The position numbers were made by a program, and so were the translations under genes. The notes under the pieces were generated by a model. That model was not told the origin of the DNA, searched no databases, and was given only the letters and a program-made list of their open reading frames with translations. Of a stretch of DNA of 64,000 bases, positions 27,337 to 36,108 are shown piece after piece. Source of the stretch: Acidobacteriota bacterium. Lineage in GTDB: Bacteria > Acidobacteriota > Blastocatellia > Pyrinomonadales > Pyrinomonadaceae. The first letter of the stretch is position 1, and every line of letters begins with the position of its first letter. Location: contig JAFDVK010000023.1 of NCBI GenBank assembly GCA_018269005.1, positions 24,974 to 88,973 of the forward strand, read 5' to 3'.

Positions 27337-28491
27337 TCAATAAGTTAGACGCTTCTCGATCTCGAGTGCGGCGTCAGCGAGTACGTGCGAAATCTGCTCT
27401 CCCGCATGTCCATCACCGTAAAGACTGTCCTTCAAATACCTGCCGTTCCCAAGTTGCTTCTCGATCGCCGCTCGGATCTCATCTTTCGAATAGCCGACAT
27501 CAATGACGTTCTTACCGCGCTCCCGACCTTGCTGCCGCGTGCCGATATTAACCACCGGCACTCCAAGAAAGGAGCACTCGCGGATGCCAACGCTCGAATT
27601 TCCGACTAGGCAACGGCTGCTGTATAGGAGCCGAAGAAAGTCGGTCGGAGCCATATTCTTAAAGAAATTAATGTTTTCCGGCTTATATTTTTCTCTAAAG
27701 GAACGTATTCCGTTCGACGTGCCGTCCGAGCCCGCGTCAACATTCGGCCAGAACCAAAGGGTCGGCATATTGATCTCACGGACCGCCTCGAGCGTCTCGA
27801 TTACGTGGGCCCGAGCCATTTCGTGCTCGGTAGTCACGGGATGCTGCATGACGACAAGATATCCGTTCGTTAGTTCGTGAAGTTCACCAACACCGCCATA
27901 CCGCTCGAAAGGGTTAAAGTTGAGCGATGGGTCATCTGCGATCTCGGCCGCAAGATCTATTGAAGGACATCCGGTCACGAAGACCTTGCGGTGTTCCTCG
28001 CCCATCCGTTCAACTCGGTTGCCCGCACCGGTGGTCGAGACCAAATGAAGGTCGGAGAGTTTGGTTACAGCATGACGAACCTTTTCATCGATCGAGCCCG
28101 TTACCTCGCCGCCCTGAATATGGGCGACCGGAATATTCATATACGATGCCGCGACGGCCGTCGCCAGCGTCTCGAATCGATCCGCAACAGTAACCACAAT
28201 ATCCGGCTTGAGATTGTCAAAAACCGTCGCAAGTTCGATCATTCCAAGTCCGGTCGTCTTTGCCATCGAAGCCGGATTTTCGCCTTCGAGTACCATATAG
28301 ACCCGGGCAGCGATCGGGAAACCGTCATTTTCGATGTAGTTCACAGCCGTTCCATAGCGGTCAAGCAAAGCTGATGCTGCCACGACCAACTGAAGCTCGA
28401 GATCCGGGTGCTCCATTATTGCCCGAAGAGCAGTCTTGATCCGGCTATAGCTCGGCCGTGCAGTTACAACAACGCAGATCTTTCTGGGCAT
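27337..28491 (-). CDS. neuC: Hydrolysing UDP-GlcNAc 2-epimerase (NeuC-like)
   Basis: The 384-residue protein begins KICVVVTARPSYSRIKT and carries HIQGGEVTGSIDEKVRHAVTKLSDLH and VGNSSVGIRE, all typical of the hydrolysing epimerases that make ManNAc for sialic acid synthesis (NeuC) or the related LegG enzyme. Non-hydrolysing WecB relatives lack this exact N-terminal pattern. It lies between neuB and neuA, so its ManNAc-like product would feed NeuB. Confidence 0.9.
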   Translation of the reverse strand: MPRKICVVVTARPSYSRIKTALRAIMEHPDLELQLVVAASALLDRYGTAVNYIENDGFPIAARVYMVLEGENPASMAKTTGLGMIELATVFDNLKPDIVVTVADRFETLATAVAASYMNIPVAHIQGGEVTGSIDEKVRHAVTKLSDLHLVSTTGAGNRVERMGEEHRKVFVTGCPSIDLAAEIADDPSLNFNPFERYGGVGELHELTNGYLVVMQHPVTTEHEMARAHVIETLEAVREINMPTLWFWPNVDAGSDGTSNGIRSFREKYKPENINFFKNMAPTDFLRLLYSSRCLVGNSSVGIRECSFLGVPVVNIGTRQQGRERGKNVIDVGYSKDEIRAAIEKQLGNGRYLKDSLYGDGHAGEQISHVLADAALEIEKRLTY

Positions 28492-28519
28492 ATAAGGAAA
28501 TTGGTTGCGGAAACAAGCC

Positions 28520-29581
28520 TCAAGCGTAGAGATGTTCTTCCTGGAGCATCTCGTTCGCTAGAACAGCCTGCTTGATCTTTCGTCCGATCAATTTGTGAAG
28601 GTCGCTCGCAGGAATACCAGTTCCAGGTTTCTTTAGTTTAAGATCCTCGGCGACGATCGTAGTCCCGGCCGGCAGGGCTCGACTAGCCACAACGCTCTTC
28701 GTAAATATCGAACGAAGCTCAGACATATCTCTGGCGGCCAGATCTTTATCGACGGGTGCCGCCTGCATTCGCTCAATTTGGCGGGTGCCGTCCACCAGTT
28801 GACGGAGTTCGGCTGTTGTCAACGATGCCGGCACATCCGGCCCGTACATTTCACGGCTTAAAGTTACATGAACCTCGACGACCTCCGCACCGAGAGTAAC
28901 GGCCGCAAGTGATGCGAAGATATTTCCCGTATGATCCGAAAGTCCCGTTGCGACACCATATCGGTCTCTCAAGGAAGCTAGCACATTCAATCCCACTTGT
29001 TCCGGCGGACATGGGTAGGCTGATGTGCATTGAAGCACCGCTAGCGGGTTTCCAGCGTCTCGGATCGCCGAAACGGCCATATCCAGCTCACTCCAGTCGC
29101 TCATCCCTGACGAGAGAATAACGGGACCCTGCGAAGCAATTATCCGCTTTAGCAAAGGGACGTTTCCGACTTCGCCGGAAGCGACCTTCCAAACGCGCAT
29201 ACCGATCTCCGCGAGCATTTCCGCCGCTCTCTCTGAAAAAGGCGTGCTCATAAAAAGGAGATTACGTTCGTCGGCGTGCACTTTAAGCCCCCGCCATTCA
29301 TCTTTTGTAAACTCCATTCGCTTCCAGTATTCAAAGCGCGACTCATCCTTTGGGCTGAACTTCACACGCCAAGGTTCTTCGGTCGTACTCTCTTCTTCGG
29401 CTATGTGAGTCTGAAACTTGACGCCGTCAGCTCCGGCGTCCGCGATAGCATCAATGAACGCATGGGCGATCCCTAGACTTCCGTCATGAGTTTGCGCCAC
29501 TTCTCCAATCAGAAGGCATTTTCCAGGTTCTGATCTTCCTGGTATGCTCCGAAGGCATTCGTGTCGGAAGCTTTTGGTCAT
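28520..29581 (-). CDS. neuB: N-acetylneuraminate (nonulosonic acid) synthase
   Basis: The 353-residue protein has an N-terminal TIM-barrel synthase domain (GEVAQTHDGSLGIAHAFI, GVKFQTH, WKVASGEV, SDHTGN) that condenses PEP with a hexosamine. A C-terminal antifreeze-like SAF domain from about residue 290 (RALPAGTTIVAEDLKLKKPG) closes the active site. Both are standard for NeuB-type enzymes. It is the first of the three consecutive nonulosonic acid genes, 53 bp after the Wzc-like gene. Confidence 0.9.
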   Translation of the reverse strand: MTKSFRHECLRSIPGRSEPGKCLLIGEVAQTHDGSLGIAHAFIDAIADAGADGVKFQTHIAEEESTTEEPWRVKFSPKDESRFEYWKRMEFTKDEWRGLKVHADERNLLFMSTPFSERAAEMLAEIGMRVWKVASGEVGNVPLLKRIIASQGPVILSSGMSDWSELDMAVSAIRDAGNPLAVLQCTSAYPCPPEQVGLNVLASLRDRYGVATGLSDHTGNIFASLAAVTLGAEVVEVHVTLSREMYGPDVPASLTTAELRQLVDGTRQIERMQAAPVDKDLAARDMSELRSIFTKSVVASRALPAGTTIVAEDLKLKKPGTGIPASDLHKLIGRKIKQAVLANEMLQEEHLYA

Positions 29582-29633
29582 TAAGCGGCTGTCAATAGCA
29601 GAGAGTCGAATACGGTAGAGAAAGGCTATCTGC

Positions 29634-32105
29634 CTAAATATGAAGGACGTTCCCGTCTTCGGGCTCGGCCTCCTGCGCGATCAGCTGTTTGTAATACGTA
29701 TGGTTGTAGTACTTAAAGCTGTTTAGTTGTATATCGTTCAGGACCACCCCGACGACATTTCCGCGGACATCCTGCATTTTTTGACGCGCACGGAGCAGGA
29801 CATCGCGGGAGCTGAAGTCCGATCGTGCTACAAGAACGACGGCATCTACCTCAGTAGAAAGGATCACGCTATCAGCGAAATAAAGAAGAGGCGGCGAATC
29901 GATCACAATGTATGTATATATTGCGCCAAGTCGCTCGATGAGTGACCTCATTTGGACGGACGAAAACAAATTTGCCGGATCCGGAACACGCGGCCCCGAG
30001 GTCATAATATCCAAGTTCGGCGCAACATCTTTTTTGATCGCCTCATCGAGTTGAGGCTGATCCAAGTCTTTAGCGGTCAACGCCGTACTTAACCCGGATG
30101 AGTTGCTAAGGCGATTGATCAAATGCATCTTGGGGCACCTGAGGTCGGCATCCACAAGGAGGACTTTCTCTCCAAGTTGAGCAAGGCTCTTTGCGAGATT
30201 CAATGAAGTTATTGTCTTTCCTTCGGACGGTTCACCCGATGTAACCAATACGGTTTTTGGCGACCCGCCGGCGGTCGACAGAAGCAGGGAAGTTCGAAGC
30301 TGATAGAAGGCTTCGGTTATCAGCGGATGATTAAAGCTCTCGCTGTAAGTCGAATCTTCTGTGTCGTCAATGCTCCCATTCCCATTGCCATTTTTAAATG
30401 TTGAGAATTTTGCAGGGAATCGCCTTCGGCCGCCGTTGTGCCCGACTTGCGGGATCATCCCGATGATCGGTACCCCAAGCTGAGCCTGAAAGGTAATAGG
30501 AATGCGGATCGTATCATCGAGCCAGTTGAGTCCAAAGGCGATGGCCATACCACCAAGAAGGGACACAAAGAAGGCCAGGACTACGTTCTTTGTTCTTTGC
30601 GGACTACTTGGAGACCCGGGAACAAGCGCTCGATCAACCACATGGACGTTGTTCGGTGTACCGTTCAGAACGACCTCCGTCTCGCGCGATCTCTGAAGAA
30701 GGTTGTTTAGAAGGCTCTTGTTGGTATCGATCTCTTGTTGGATGATCCGATAGTTGATGGCCGCCTCATTTTGGCTTAGCACAGCGCTTCTTTGCGTATC
30801 AAAGTTCTTTCGCAGTTCACTTTCCCGCGACGCGGCCTCACGGTATGTCTGTAAAAGCGTTGACATCTGCGTATCGGCGGAACGTTTTCGGTTCGACTGA
30901 AGTTCCTTCTCGATCGCCGCTATCTGCTTTTCGACCTTTTTCACCTCTGGCCAAGCATCGGTATAGTCAACTTTCAGCTGAGCTAGCTGTTGTTTAAGGG
31001 TCGTCAATTGAGATTCGAGCCCGGTCGTCCTCGCATCCTTCGTTTCGGCAGATGTGCTCGCCAAAGGATTCTGGAGCGCCGCCTTGTAAGCAGCTTCGGC
31101 TGTTATTCTATCGTTTTCGGCTTGGCTGAGTTTCGTATTTAGGTCCGACAGCCTTTGCACAACAGTGTTCTGATTTGCATCTAACGACAGGATCTGGTTG
31201 TTTTTTGCATAGTTGATCAGACTTTCCTCGCCGGAGCGGATTTGCGACTGGAGCTCAGCGACGCGCTTCTGTAGGAAGTCGCTCGCAGAAGCATTCGTTT
31301 GTACCTTTTGCTCAAGGTTTTGTAGGACGTATGTATCAGCAATGGCGTTTACTACCTTTGTGGCAACTATGGGGTCGTAGTGTTGATAGCCTATCTGTAT
31401 CAACCTCGTCTCTTTTGTGGCCGTCCTAGAGTCTTTTACCGGTGCGACCTCTAGGTTTCGTTTGATGTATCCAACGTATGGAGCCAAGGCCTCGGCTTGG
31501 CTGTCAAGATCGACCGTTGGGTCGGTCTTGAGTTCAAGTTTATCGTCAGTCGAGGATAGGCCCGCAGATTGAGACCTTACAGGTTGTTTATATAGTCCGA
31601 ACATGCGTAGCACGTTTTGCCAAACCGTCGTCTCCTGATCCTTGCCAGGTCGGAAGAACGTTGGGTTGTGCTCGAGGTCCAAGTTCTTTACTACTCGCCT
31701 CAAAAGCCCCGGGCCTTCCAGAATCTGTAGCTGCGTTGCGAAGTATGTCGGATCGCTTCCCTGATTTAGAATGATCGAACTTGCTCCGCCCTCGCTCGCC
31801 GCCGGGTTCGATTCATTGTTCACCTGAACCCGGACCGAGGCCTGATAGATATCCGGCTTCTGCGCTTCATAAACGATTACCAGCGACGTGCCAAGGATCG
31901 TGATCAAAGCGATCAAGAGCCAGTGTTTTTTAAGTATCGAGAGGATGCTGAAGATCTGCTGCTTTTCGGTCGAGTCATTTACCGAATCGCCATAATAGCT
32001 ATCTGCATACGGATAAGCTTGGTCGTAGTAATCGATCGACTCGGGATCGTTCCGCAAACCTCTTTTTACGACCTGCTGGTTGTTTTGCATCTTTAGATCT
32101 ACCAT
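29634..32105 (-). CDS. wzc: Wzc-like polysaccharide co-polymerase / tyrosine autokinase
   Basis: The 823-residue protein has a membrane span near residues 58-78, a long periplasmic Wzz/coiled-coil region, and a second span near 505-525. Its cytoplasmic BY-kinase has Walker A SGEPSEGKT near 625, Walker A' LLVDADLRCPK and Walker B VIDSPPLLYFAD. The C-terminal tail has a tyrosine cluster (KYYNHTYYKQL), the usual autophosphorylation site. It regulates chain length and, with the outer-membrane export protein encoded just upstream, drives export in Wzx/Wzy-type systems. The start could be Met1 or Met6. Confidence 0.9.
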   Translation of the reverse strand: MVDLKMQNNQQVVKRGLRNDPESIDYYDQAYPYADSYYGDSVNDSTEKQQIFSILSILKKHWLLIALITILGTSLVIVYEAQKPDIYQASVRVQVNNESNPAASEGGASSIILNQGSDPTYFATQLQILEGPGLLRRVVKNLDLEHNPTFFRPGKDQETTVWQNVLRMFGLYKQPVRSQSAGLSSTDDKLELKTDPTVDLDSQAEALAPYVGYIKRNLEVAPVKDSRTATKETRLIQIGYQHYDPIVATKVVNAIADTYVLQNLEQKVQTNASASDFLQKRVAELQSQIRSGEESLINYAKNNQILSLDANQNTVVQRLSDLNTKLSQAENDRITAEAAYKAALQNPLASTSAETKDARTTGLESQLTTLKQQLAQLKVDYTDAWPEVKKVEKQIAAIEKELQSNRKRSADTQMSTLLQTYREAASRESELRKNFDTQRSAVLSQNEAAINYRIIQQEIDTNKSLLNNLLQRSRETEVVLNGTPNNVHVVDRALVPGSPSSPQRTKNVVLAFFVSLLGGMAIAFGLNWLDDTIRIPITFQAQLGVPIIGMIPQVGHNGGRRRFPAKFSTFKNGNGNGSIDDTEDSTYSESFNHPLITEAFYQLRTSLLLSTAGGSPKTVLVTSGEPSEGKTITSLNLAKSLAQLGEKVLLVDADLRCPKMHLINRLSNSSGLSTALTAKDLDQPQLDEAIKKDVAPNLDIMTSGPRVPDPANLFSSVQMRSLIERLGAIYTYIVIDSPPLLYFADSVILSTEVDAVVLVARSDFSSRDVLLRARQKMQDVRGNVVGVVLNDIQLNSFKYYNHTYYKQLIAQEAEPEDGNVLHI

Positions 32106-32116
32106 CCCGTATCGGC

Positions 32117-33115
32117 CTATGGGATAACTGACACCGGAAACCGGGTTATCGTCGGAATGATCGAACGGAAAATATCACCAAGGATCTTTTTGCTTCCAGT
32201 TGGACCGGGTACGTTGATAATGTCGTTCGGTTCTAATAGCACGTCGTCGCGCTTGCCTTGATTGATCTCTTTGACGTTAACGACCATTTCATTGCGGTTT
32301 ATCGACCCGGCTATCTGTCGCCTGATGGAAACTTTGTCGAGTTGTGCCCCGGAGGTTGTCCCTCCGGCCATTGCGATTGCCTGCGTGAGGGTAACCGGAT
32401 CCGCAAGATTTATCGCGAGTGCGCTACGAATGTTTCCTTGAATATAGGCATTAACCTTATCGGCCTCAGCAATCCGAACGACATCGCCTGCTTTTATGAG
32501 CGGGTTGGTTTGTTCCCCGCCGCGGAACACATCATCCAGCCGAAACGACAAGAGTTCCTCTCCAGTGGCGATCGGCCTTTCAAGTTTAGGTCCATCGCAG
32601 AACGGATGTGATGGGTCGCGAATTATCTCGACCGTTCTGCCGGCGCTTGTGCTCGGCCCGTTGACGAACGTGAGGAGTTCGGCAAGTCGGATCGGACGCT
32701 GCATTTGGAATCGTCCGGGTGAGTTTACCGCCCCAATGACGGCGACCGGGTTTGAATTGAATTCACGAACAGAAACATTTACCGATGGCGAAACAAGATA
32801 TTTCCTGTAAGCTTCCTCAACCCGTTCTGCTAATTGTCCTTCAGTGAGACAGGCTGCCGAAATATCGTTATCGAGCATCGGCAACTGGATTGTGCCTTGG
32901 CTATTTACGCGAACACCGGTACGAGACAACGCCTCGTTCTTTGTTACGAGTACGTCGATCACGTCGCCCGGCCCGATCCTATAGTTCATCGCAGCAACAG
33001 GACCCTTCAGTTCTGGGGTGGCATTCGGCGACTGGCCCAACGTCATTTGCGGAATACATACGCAAAAGAGGATCGCAAGAGCGAAGATCAACTTATTCGA
33101 AATGATTCCCCCCAT
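32117..33115 (-). CDS. Polysaccharide export outer-membrane protein (Wza-like, SLBB)
   Basis: From the ATG at 33115 the product has a normal signal peptide (MGGIISNKLIFALAILFCVC...TLGQ), then the Poly_export domain starting YRIGPGDVIDVLV and SLBB-type repeats (VAVIGAVNSPGRFQM). A start at 33160 would place 15 charged residues ahead of the signal and overlap the upstream gene, so it is less likely. No lipobox Cys is evident at the signal cleavage site, unlike E. coli Wza. It forms the outer-membrane exit for the glycan with the Wzc-like partner. Confidence 0.87.
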   Translation of the reverse strand: MGGIISNKLIFALAILFCVCIPQMTLGQSPNATPELKGPVAAMNYRIGPGDVIDVLVTKNEALSRTGVRVNSQGTIQLPMLDNDISAACLTEGQLAERVEEAYRKYLVSPSVNVSVREFNSNPVAVIGAVNSPGRFQMQRPIRLAELLTFVNGPSTSAGRTVEIIRDPSHPFCDGPKLERPIATGEELLSFRLDDVFRGGEQTNPLIKAGDVVRIAEADKVNAYIQGNIRSALAINLADPVTLTQAIAMAGGTTSGAQLDKVSIRRQIAGSINRNEMVVNVKEINQGKRDDVLLEPNDIINVPGPTGSKKILGDIFRSIIPTITRFPVSVIP

Positions 33116-33137
33116 ATAAGTCCAGCAGCTTGTCCGG

Positions 33138-33431
33138 TCAATATGCTTTTCTTCGGGCATACAGAGCCTCGCTTAGATGGTTCGGGCACTTTAAGTTTAG
33201 AACCGTATTGCCGATAACAACGTTGTACTCTTCGTTCTGACGGATGAACTGGCCTCTAAGTGGAGCATCGCTCACCTTTCGTACTACACAGCTGCGCACC
33301 CATTGCCAAAACTCAGTCTGGGTCGTCCAATACTCCTTTCCGTCATGGCACATTATCAGGGCGTTCTTTTTCTTCTTTCGGCGTTGAAGCTTCTTCAACT
33401 TCTTGTCAATCTTTTCCTTTTCGCTCGACAT
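33138..33431 (-). CDS. Small basic protein of unknown function, first gene of the glycan operon
   Basis: The 97-residue product starts with a very lysine-rich helix (KEKIDKKLKKLQRRKKKK) followed by a compact domain containing CHDGKEYWTTQTEFWQWV. The ATG is preceded by GAGGTG at 8 nt, supporting translation. It is the first gene of the long minus-strand operon. The basic N-terminus suggests nucleic-acid or acidic-surface binding. No family is recognised. The 169 bp upstream contains no gene and presumably holds the operon promoter, but no clear consensus was found there. Confidence 0.6.
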   Translation of the reverse strand: MSSEKEKIDKKLKKLQRRKKKKNALIMCHDGKEYWTTQTEFWQWVRSCVVRKVSDAPLRGQFIRQNEEYNVVIGNTVLNLKCPNHLSEALYARRKAY

Positions 33432-33600
33432 TTTCTTACACCTCTATCCTTACGATCTGTTCCAATCAGACGTACAAACCCCGCAGGGAAGCCTGAATCC
33501 AGGCAGTTGAAAATTTAGAAAATCTGCAGGTAGCCCATGGCCACATACGTGCGATCCTTGTTCCTAGGCCGGCAGACTTACGACCTAAGTTAAGAGACCG

Positions 33601-34323
33601 TCAGGCTCCCAACGAATCCGTCGTGTTCCTGGCGTAGCCGTTCATTGGATAGAAGCTGCTTTCGTTCAGTTTCTTTACCAGGTTGTTCTCGAACGCATAA
33701 ACAACGAGTTCGAGACGGCTGGTTATATCCAGTTTGTTGAAGATCGAGGTCAGGTGATGCCGGACCGTTGTTTCAGAAATGAAGAGAGATTCTGCGATCT
33801 CCTTATTCTTCATTCCTTTGCAGATCAGACCTATCACTTCGCGTTCCCGATCGGTCAGCGCGGACGCGACCGGACTGAGGGGAAGGGAGTGAAGCATTTG
33901 CATTTCTCCGATCAAATGACGAATGGTGTCACCCATTACGATCCGATCGAACCAGATCTCACCTGCATGGATCTTTTCAATTGCCTTGAACAGAGTGTCC
34001 GCGCGCTCCTGCTTTAGGACGAGGCCGCGGATGCCGATTCTCAGGCATTGCTTATAGATCTCAACGTCAAGTTCATCGATGAGCAGCAAGACGGGCAGTT
34101 CCGCGTCTTTGAGAAGAGGAAGCAGTTTGGCAACATCGTTGTCGGGAAGGTCAACCAAGATAAGGTCCGGCCTCTCGTCATCGATAATTTGCAGTGCAGA
34201 TTCAGGATTCTTAGCTTCGCCTATAACGCGAAACTTGGGGTCAGTTTCGAGGAGCATTCGCAATGCTCCCCTAAAGATCGAATATTCTCCGATCATGACC
34301 AGCTTGATGATTGGGGATGTCAT
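33601..34323 (-). CDS. LuxR/NarL-type response regulator
   Basis: The 240-residue protein has a receiver domain (about 8-125) and a C-terminal LuxR HTH: ALTDREREVIGLICKGMKNKEIAESLFISETTVRHHLTSIF. The phospho-acceptor region LILVDLPDND keeps an Asp and the conserved Lys is present in GLVLKQE, but the usual acidic pair near residue 11 is GE rather than DD. It probably controls the glycan operon, whose first gene lies 169 bp downstream, though no partner histidine kinase is visible. It is divergent from a second LuxR-type regulator 869 bp away. Confidence 0.85.
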   Translation of the reverse strand: MTSPIIKLVMIGEYSIFRGALRMLLETDPKFRVIGEAKNPESALQIIDDERPDLILVDLPDNDVAKLLPLLKDAELPVLLLIDELDVEIYKQCLRIGIRGLVLKQERADTLFKAIEKIHAGEIWFDRIVMGDTIRHLIGEMQMLHSLPLSPVASALTDREREVIGLICKGMKNKEIAESLFISETTVRHHLTSIFNKLDITSRLELVVYAFENNLVKKLNESSFYPMNGYARNTTDSLGA

Positions 34324-35192
34324 AGATTTCCTACCTTAATTTATTACTTCAACTCGTCGCTCCTTCCGCATTGATTCGGCTTAACAGGTGGGAAAAATAT
34401 TAAACTCAAACCAACGATCAGATTGGTACGTTTCGGGTCGAACACGCGGCCGTCTCTCAACCGGATCAACTTATCCGGATTTTCTGAGCCGCTGATACGT
34501 ATTTCCACATGGCCTACCCATACAGCATTCTATAGACACATATTCATTCGAGACTCAGACCAGCTTTCAGTTTGAATCCCAACAAGAGGAACTGGCAGCG
34601 ATCACTCGTTCCTCGTTCTGGATTGAATATGGGATTAATGTTAAGGCCGCACAGGCACACACATCATCGGCTAATTCGATATATTTCGTGATACATATGT
34701 CCCTCTGGCCTGATATAGGGCCATTGGACATCTGACCAATAGGCAGATAGCGCATTTCGATATTTTCGGTCAATATACGTAGGCCAATCCTCCGATTACT
34801 ATGCTAAGCAGCCAAAACCACTGCACTTCTTGGGCTGTTGGAAGGTGTGCGTCAAGGCAAAAGCGATAACTAGGGTGCGTCTAATAGATGTGTGAAGGAG
34901 CACGAATGCTGAGAAAAGTTGAAAATACGCAAGTTTTTCTACTTTCTTTAGGTGGAATCCGTCTTAGGTATGGCGACATTTCATAGATCACAAATAAGCG
35001 GAATTGTCCTTCGTCGAAGCTAACGTGTCGGAACGATGGGCGTTTGTGTTAAGAGGGTGCTGTATATTTGCGCTATGCAAGATTGGACAAATGATGTAGG
35101 ATTCGATGTGGGAAACTGGACTCAGCCGGTTCCCAGCGTTTTCCTTGCAGATACTATTCAGCTTTAAAATAGAAGATTGCAATTAGATCCCC
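34324..35192 (-). other. 869-bp intergenic region between divergent regulators
   Basis: This relatively AT-rich stretch separates two divergently transcribed LuxR-type regulators. No normal gene was found. It holds small inverted repeats, including ATTGG/CCAAT around 34715-34735 and an imperfect hairpin at 35109-35134, and one short ORF with a good RBS at 34906. Its length suggests long regulatory leaders or a non-coding RNA, neither of which can be shown from sequence alone. Confidence 0.5.
34906..34986 (+). CDS. Possible 26-residue small ORF
   Basis: The ATG at 34906 follows AAGGAG at 5 nt spacing and opens 26 codons (MLRKVENTQVFLLSLGGIRL then RYGDIS) before TAG. The ribosome-binding site is better than those of many real genes in the window. 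No similarity is recognised, and it could be a chance ORF or a leader peptide. Confidence 0.22.
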   Translation: MLRKVENTQVFLLSLGGIRLRYGDIS

Positions 35193-35924
35193 ATGAGTAG
35201 AAGTAAACATATCGGTGTCCTCCTTGTCGGTAAGTACGAGATCGTGCAGGAGAGCCTTAGGCATCTTATCGAGTCGAATGAGGGCCTCTCTGTCACGGGG
35301 CTATACACTTTCGACCACACAAAAGGCAGTACATCCAGCGTCTTAAATGCCGATGTTGCTGTCGTCTATTTGACCGCAGAAGATCAGGTTGATGTCGTTG
35401 GGCATCTATTGAACGAGAATCCGGCGCTTCGGGTTGTTATCCTCGTTGCCGGAGCGGATCTGGACTCGCAGGCTCGTGCTCTGAAAATGGGTGCTGTCGG
35501 CATCGTTCAGATCGAGCAGAGTGCAAAACTCTTGGTCGAGGCTATCCGCCAGACCTATGCCGGCGAAACCTGGTTGAATCAAACCGTCCTTCACAAGATC
35601 CTTGAGAGGGAGAAACACCCAAGCGAGACTTCGGCAAATCATTCTAGGGCAACCGACGCGGAATCTTTGACTCCTAGAGAACTTGAGGTAATAAAGCTTT
35701 TGGCGGCCGGTCGAAAGAACAAGGAACTCGCCCGTGAACTCGCCGTCAGTGAGGCGACGATTCGGCACCATCTAAGTTCGATCTACGGAAAGATCGGTGT
35801 TGACGACAGGCTTAACCTGGTGATCTATGCCTACGAGAACGGGCTTGTCGAAGCGCCGGGGAGTCCTGCCCATCATCCGGCTTATCGCCCTTCGACCAAC
35901 GGAGAGGAACTGAACGGGAATTGA
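35193..35924 (+). CDS. LuxR-type regulator with degenerate receiver domain
   Basis: The 243-residue protein has a clear C-terminal LuxR HTH (SLTPRELEVIKLLAAGRKNKELARELAVSEATIRHHLSSIYGKI). The N-terminal domain aligns with receiver domains, but the acidic pair is GK (VLLVGKYEIV). The phospho-acceptor strand reads ADVAVVYLTAED with no Asp at the expected place, and the conserved Lys strand reads GIVQIEQ. Phosphorylation control is therefore unlikely; it may bind a ligand or another protein instead. It is divergent from the regulator at 33601 and followed by the hairpin at 35976. Confidence 0.85.
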   Translation: MSRSKHIGVLLVGKYEIVQESLRHLIESNEGLSVTGLYTFDHTKGSTSSVLNADVAVVYLTAEDQVDVVGHLLNENPALRVVILVAGADLDSQARALKMGAVGIVQIEQSAKLLVEAIRQTYAGETWLNQTVLHKILEREKHPSETSANHSRATDAESLTPRELEVIKLLAAGRKNKELARELAVSEATIRHHLSSIYGKIGVDDRLNLVIYAYENGLVEAPGSPAHHPAYRPSTNGEELNGN

Positions 35925-35975
35925 GGGGGCAATTCTAGCCCTGATAAGATCGGCTCTTAGGGCAAGACATAAAAA

Positions 35976-36016
35976 CGGCGTACCGACTCAGAGAAATTTC
36001 TGTTGGCGGTACGCCG
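35976..36016 (-). terminator. Intrinsic terminator of the 1223-residue surface-protein gene
   Basis: CGGCGTACCG (35976-35985) and CGGTACGCCG (36007-36016) form a perfect 10-bp stem. In the minus direction the stem is followed by TTTTT (complement of AAAAA at 35971-35975), so it terminates transcripts from 36109-39780. The plus direction has A residues after the stem, so the regulator on that strand is not obviously terminated here. Confidence 0.75.
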
Positions 36017-36108
36017 AAAAAATGGCAAATGCGTGACGGCCCGAGCGACCTACTAGATGATGGATCTAGGTTTCACTCCGCAAGCCGTCGACCACGGCCA
36101 AATTCAAC

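Noticed and set aside
35075..35167. 30-codon plus-strand ORF before the degenerate-receiver regulator
   Set aside because: No Shine-Dalgarno and it overlaps an imperfect hairpin; weaker than the ORF at 34906.
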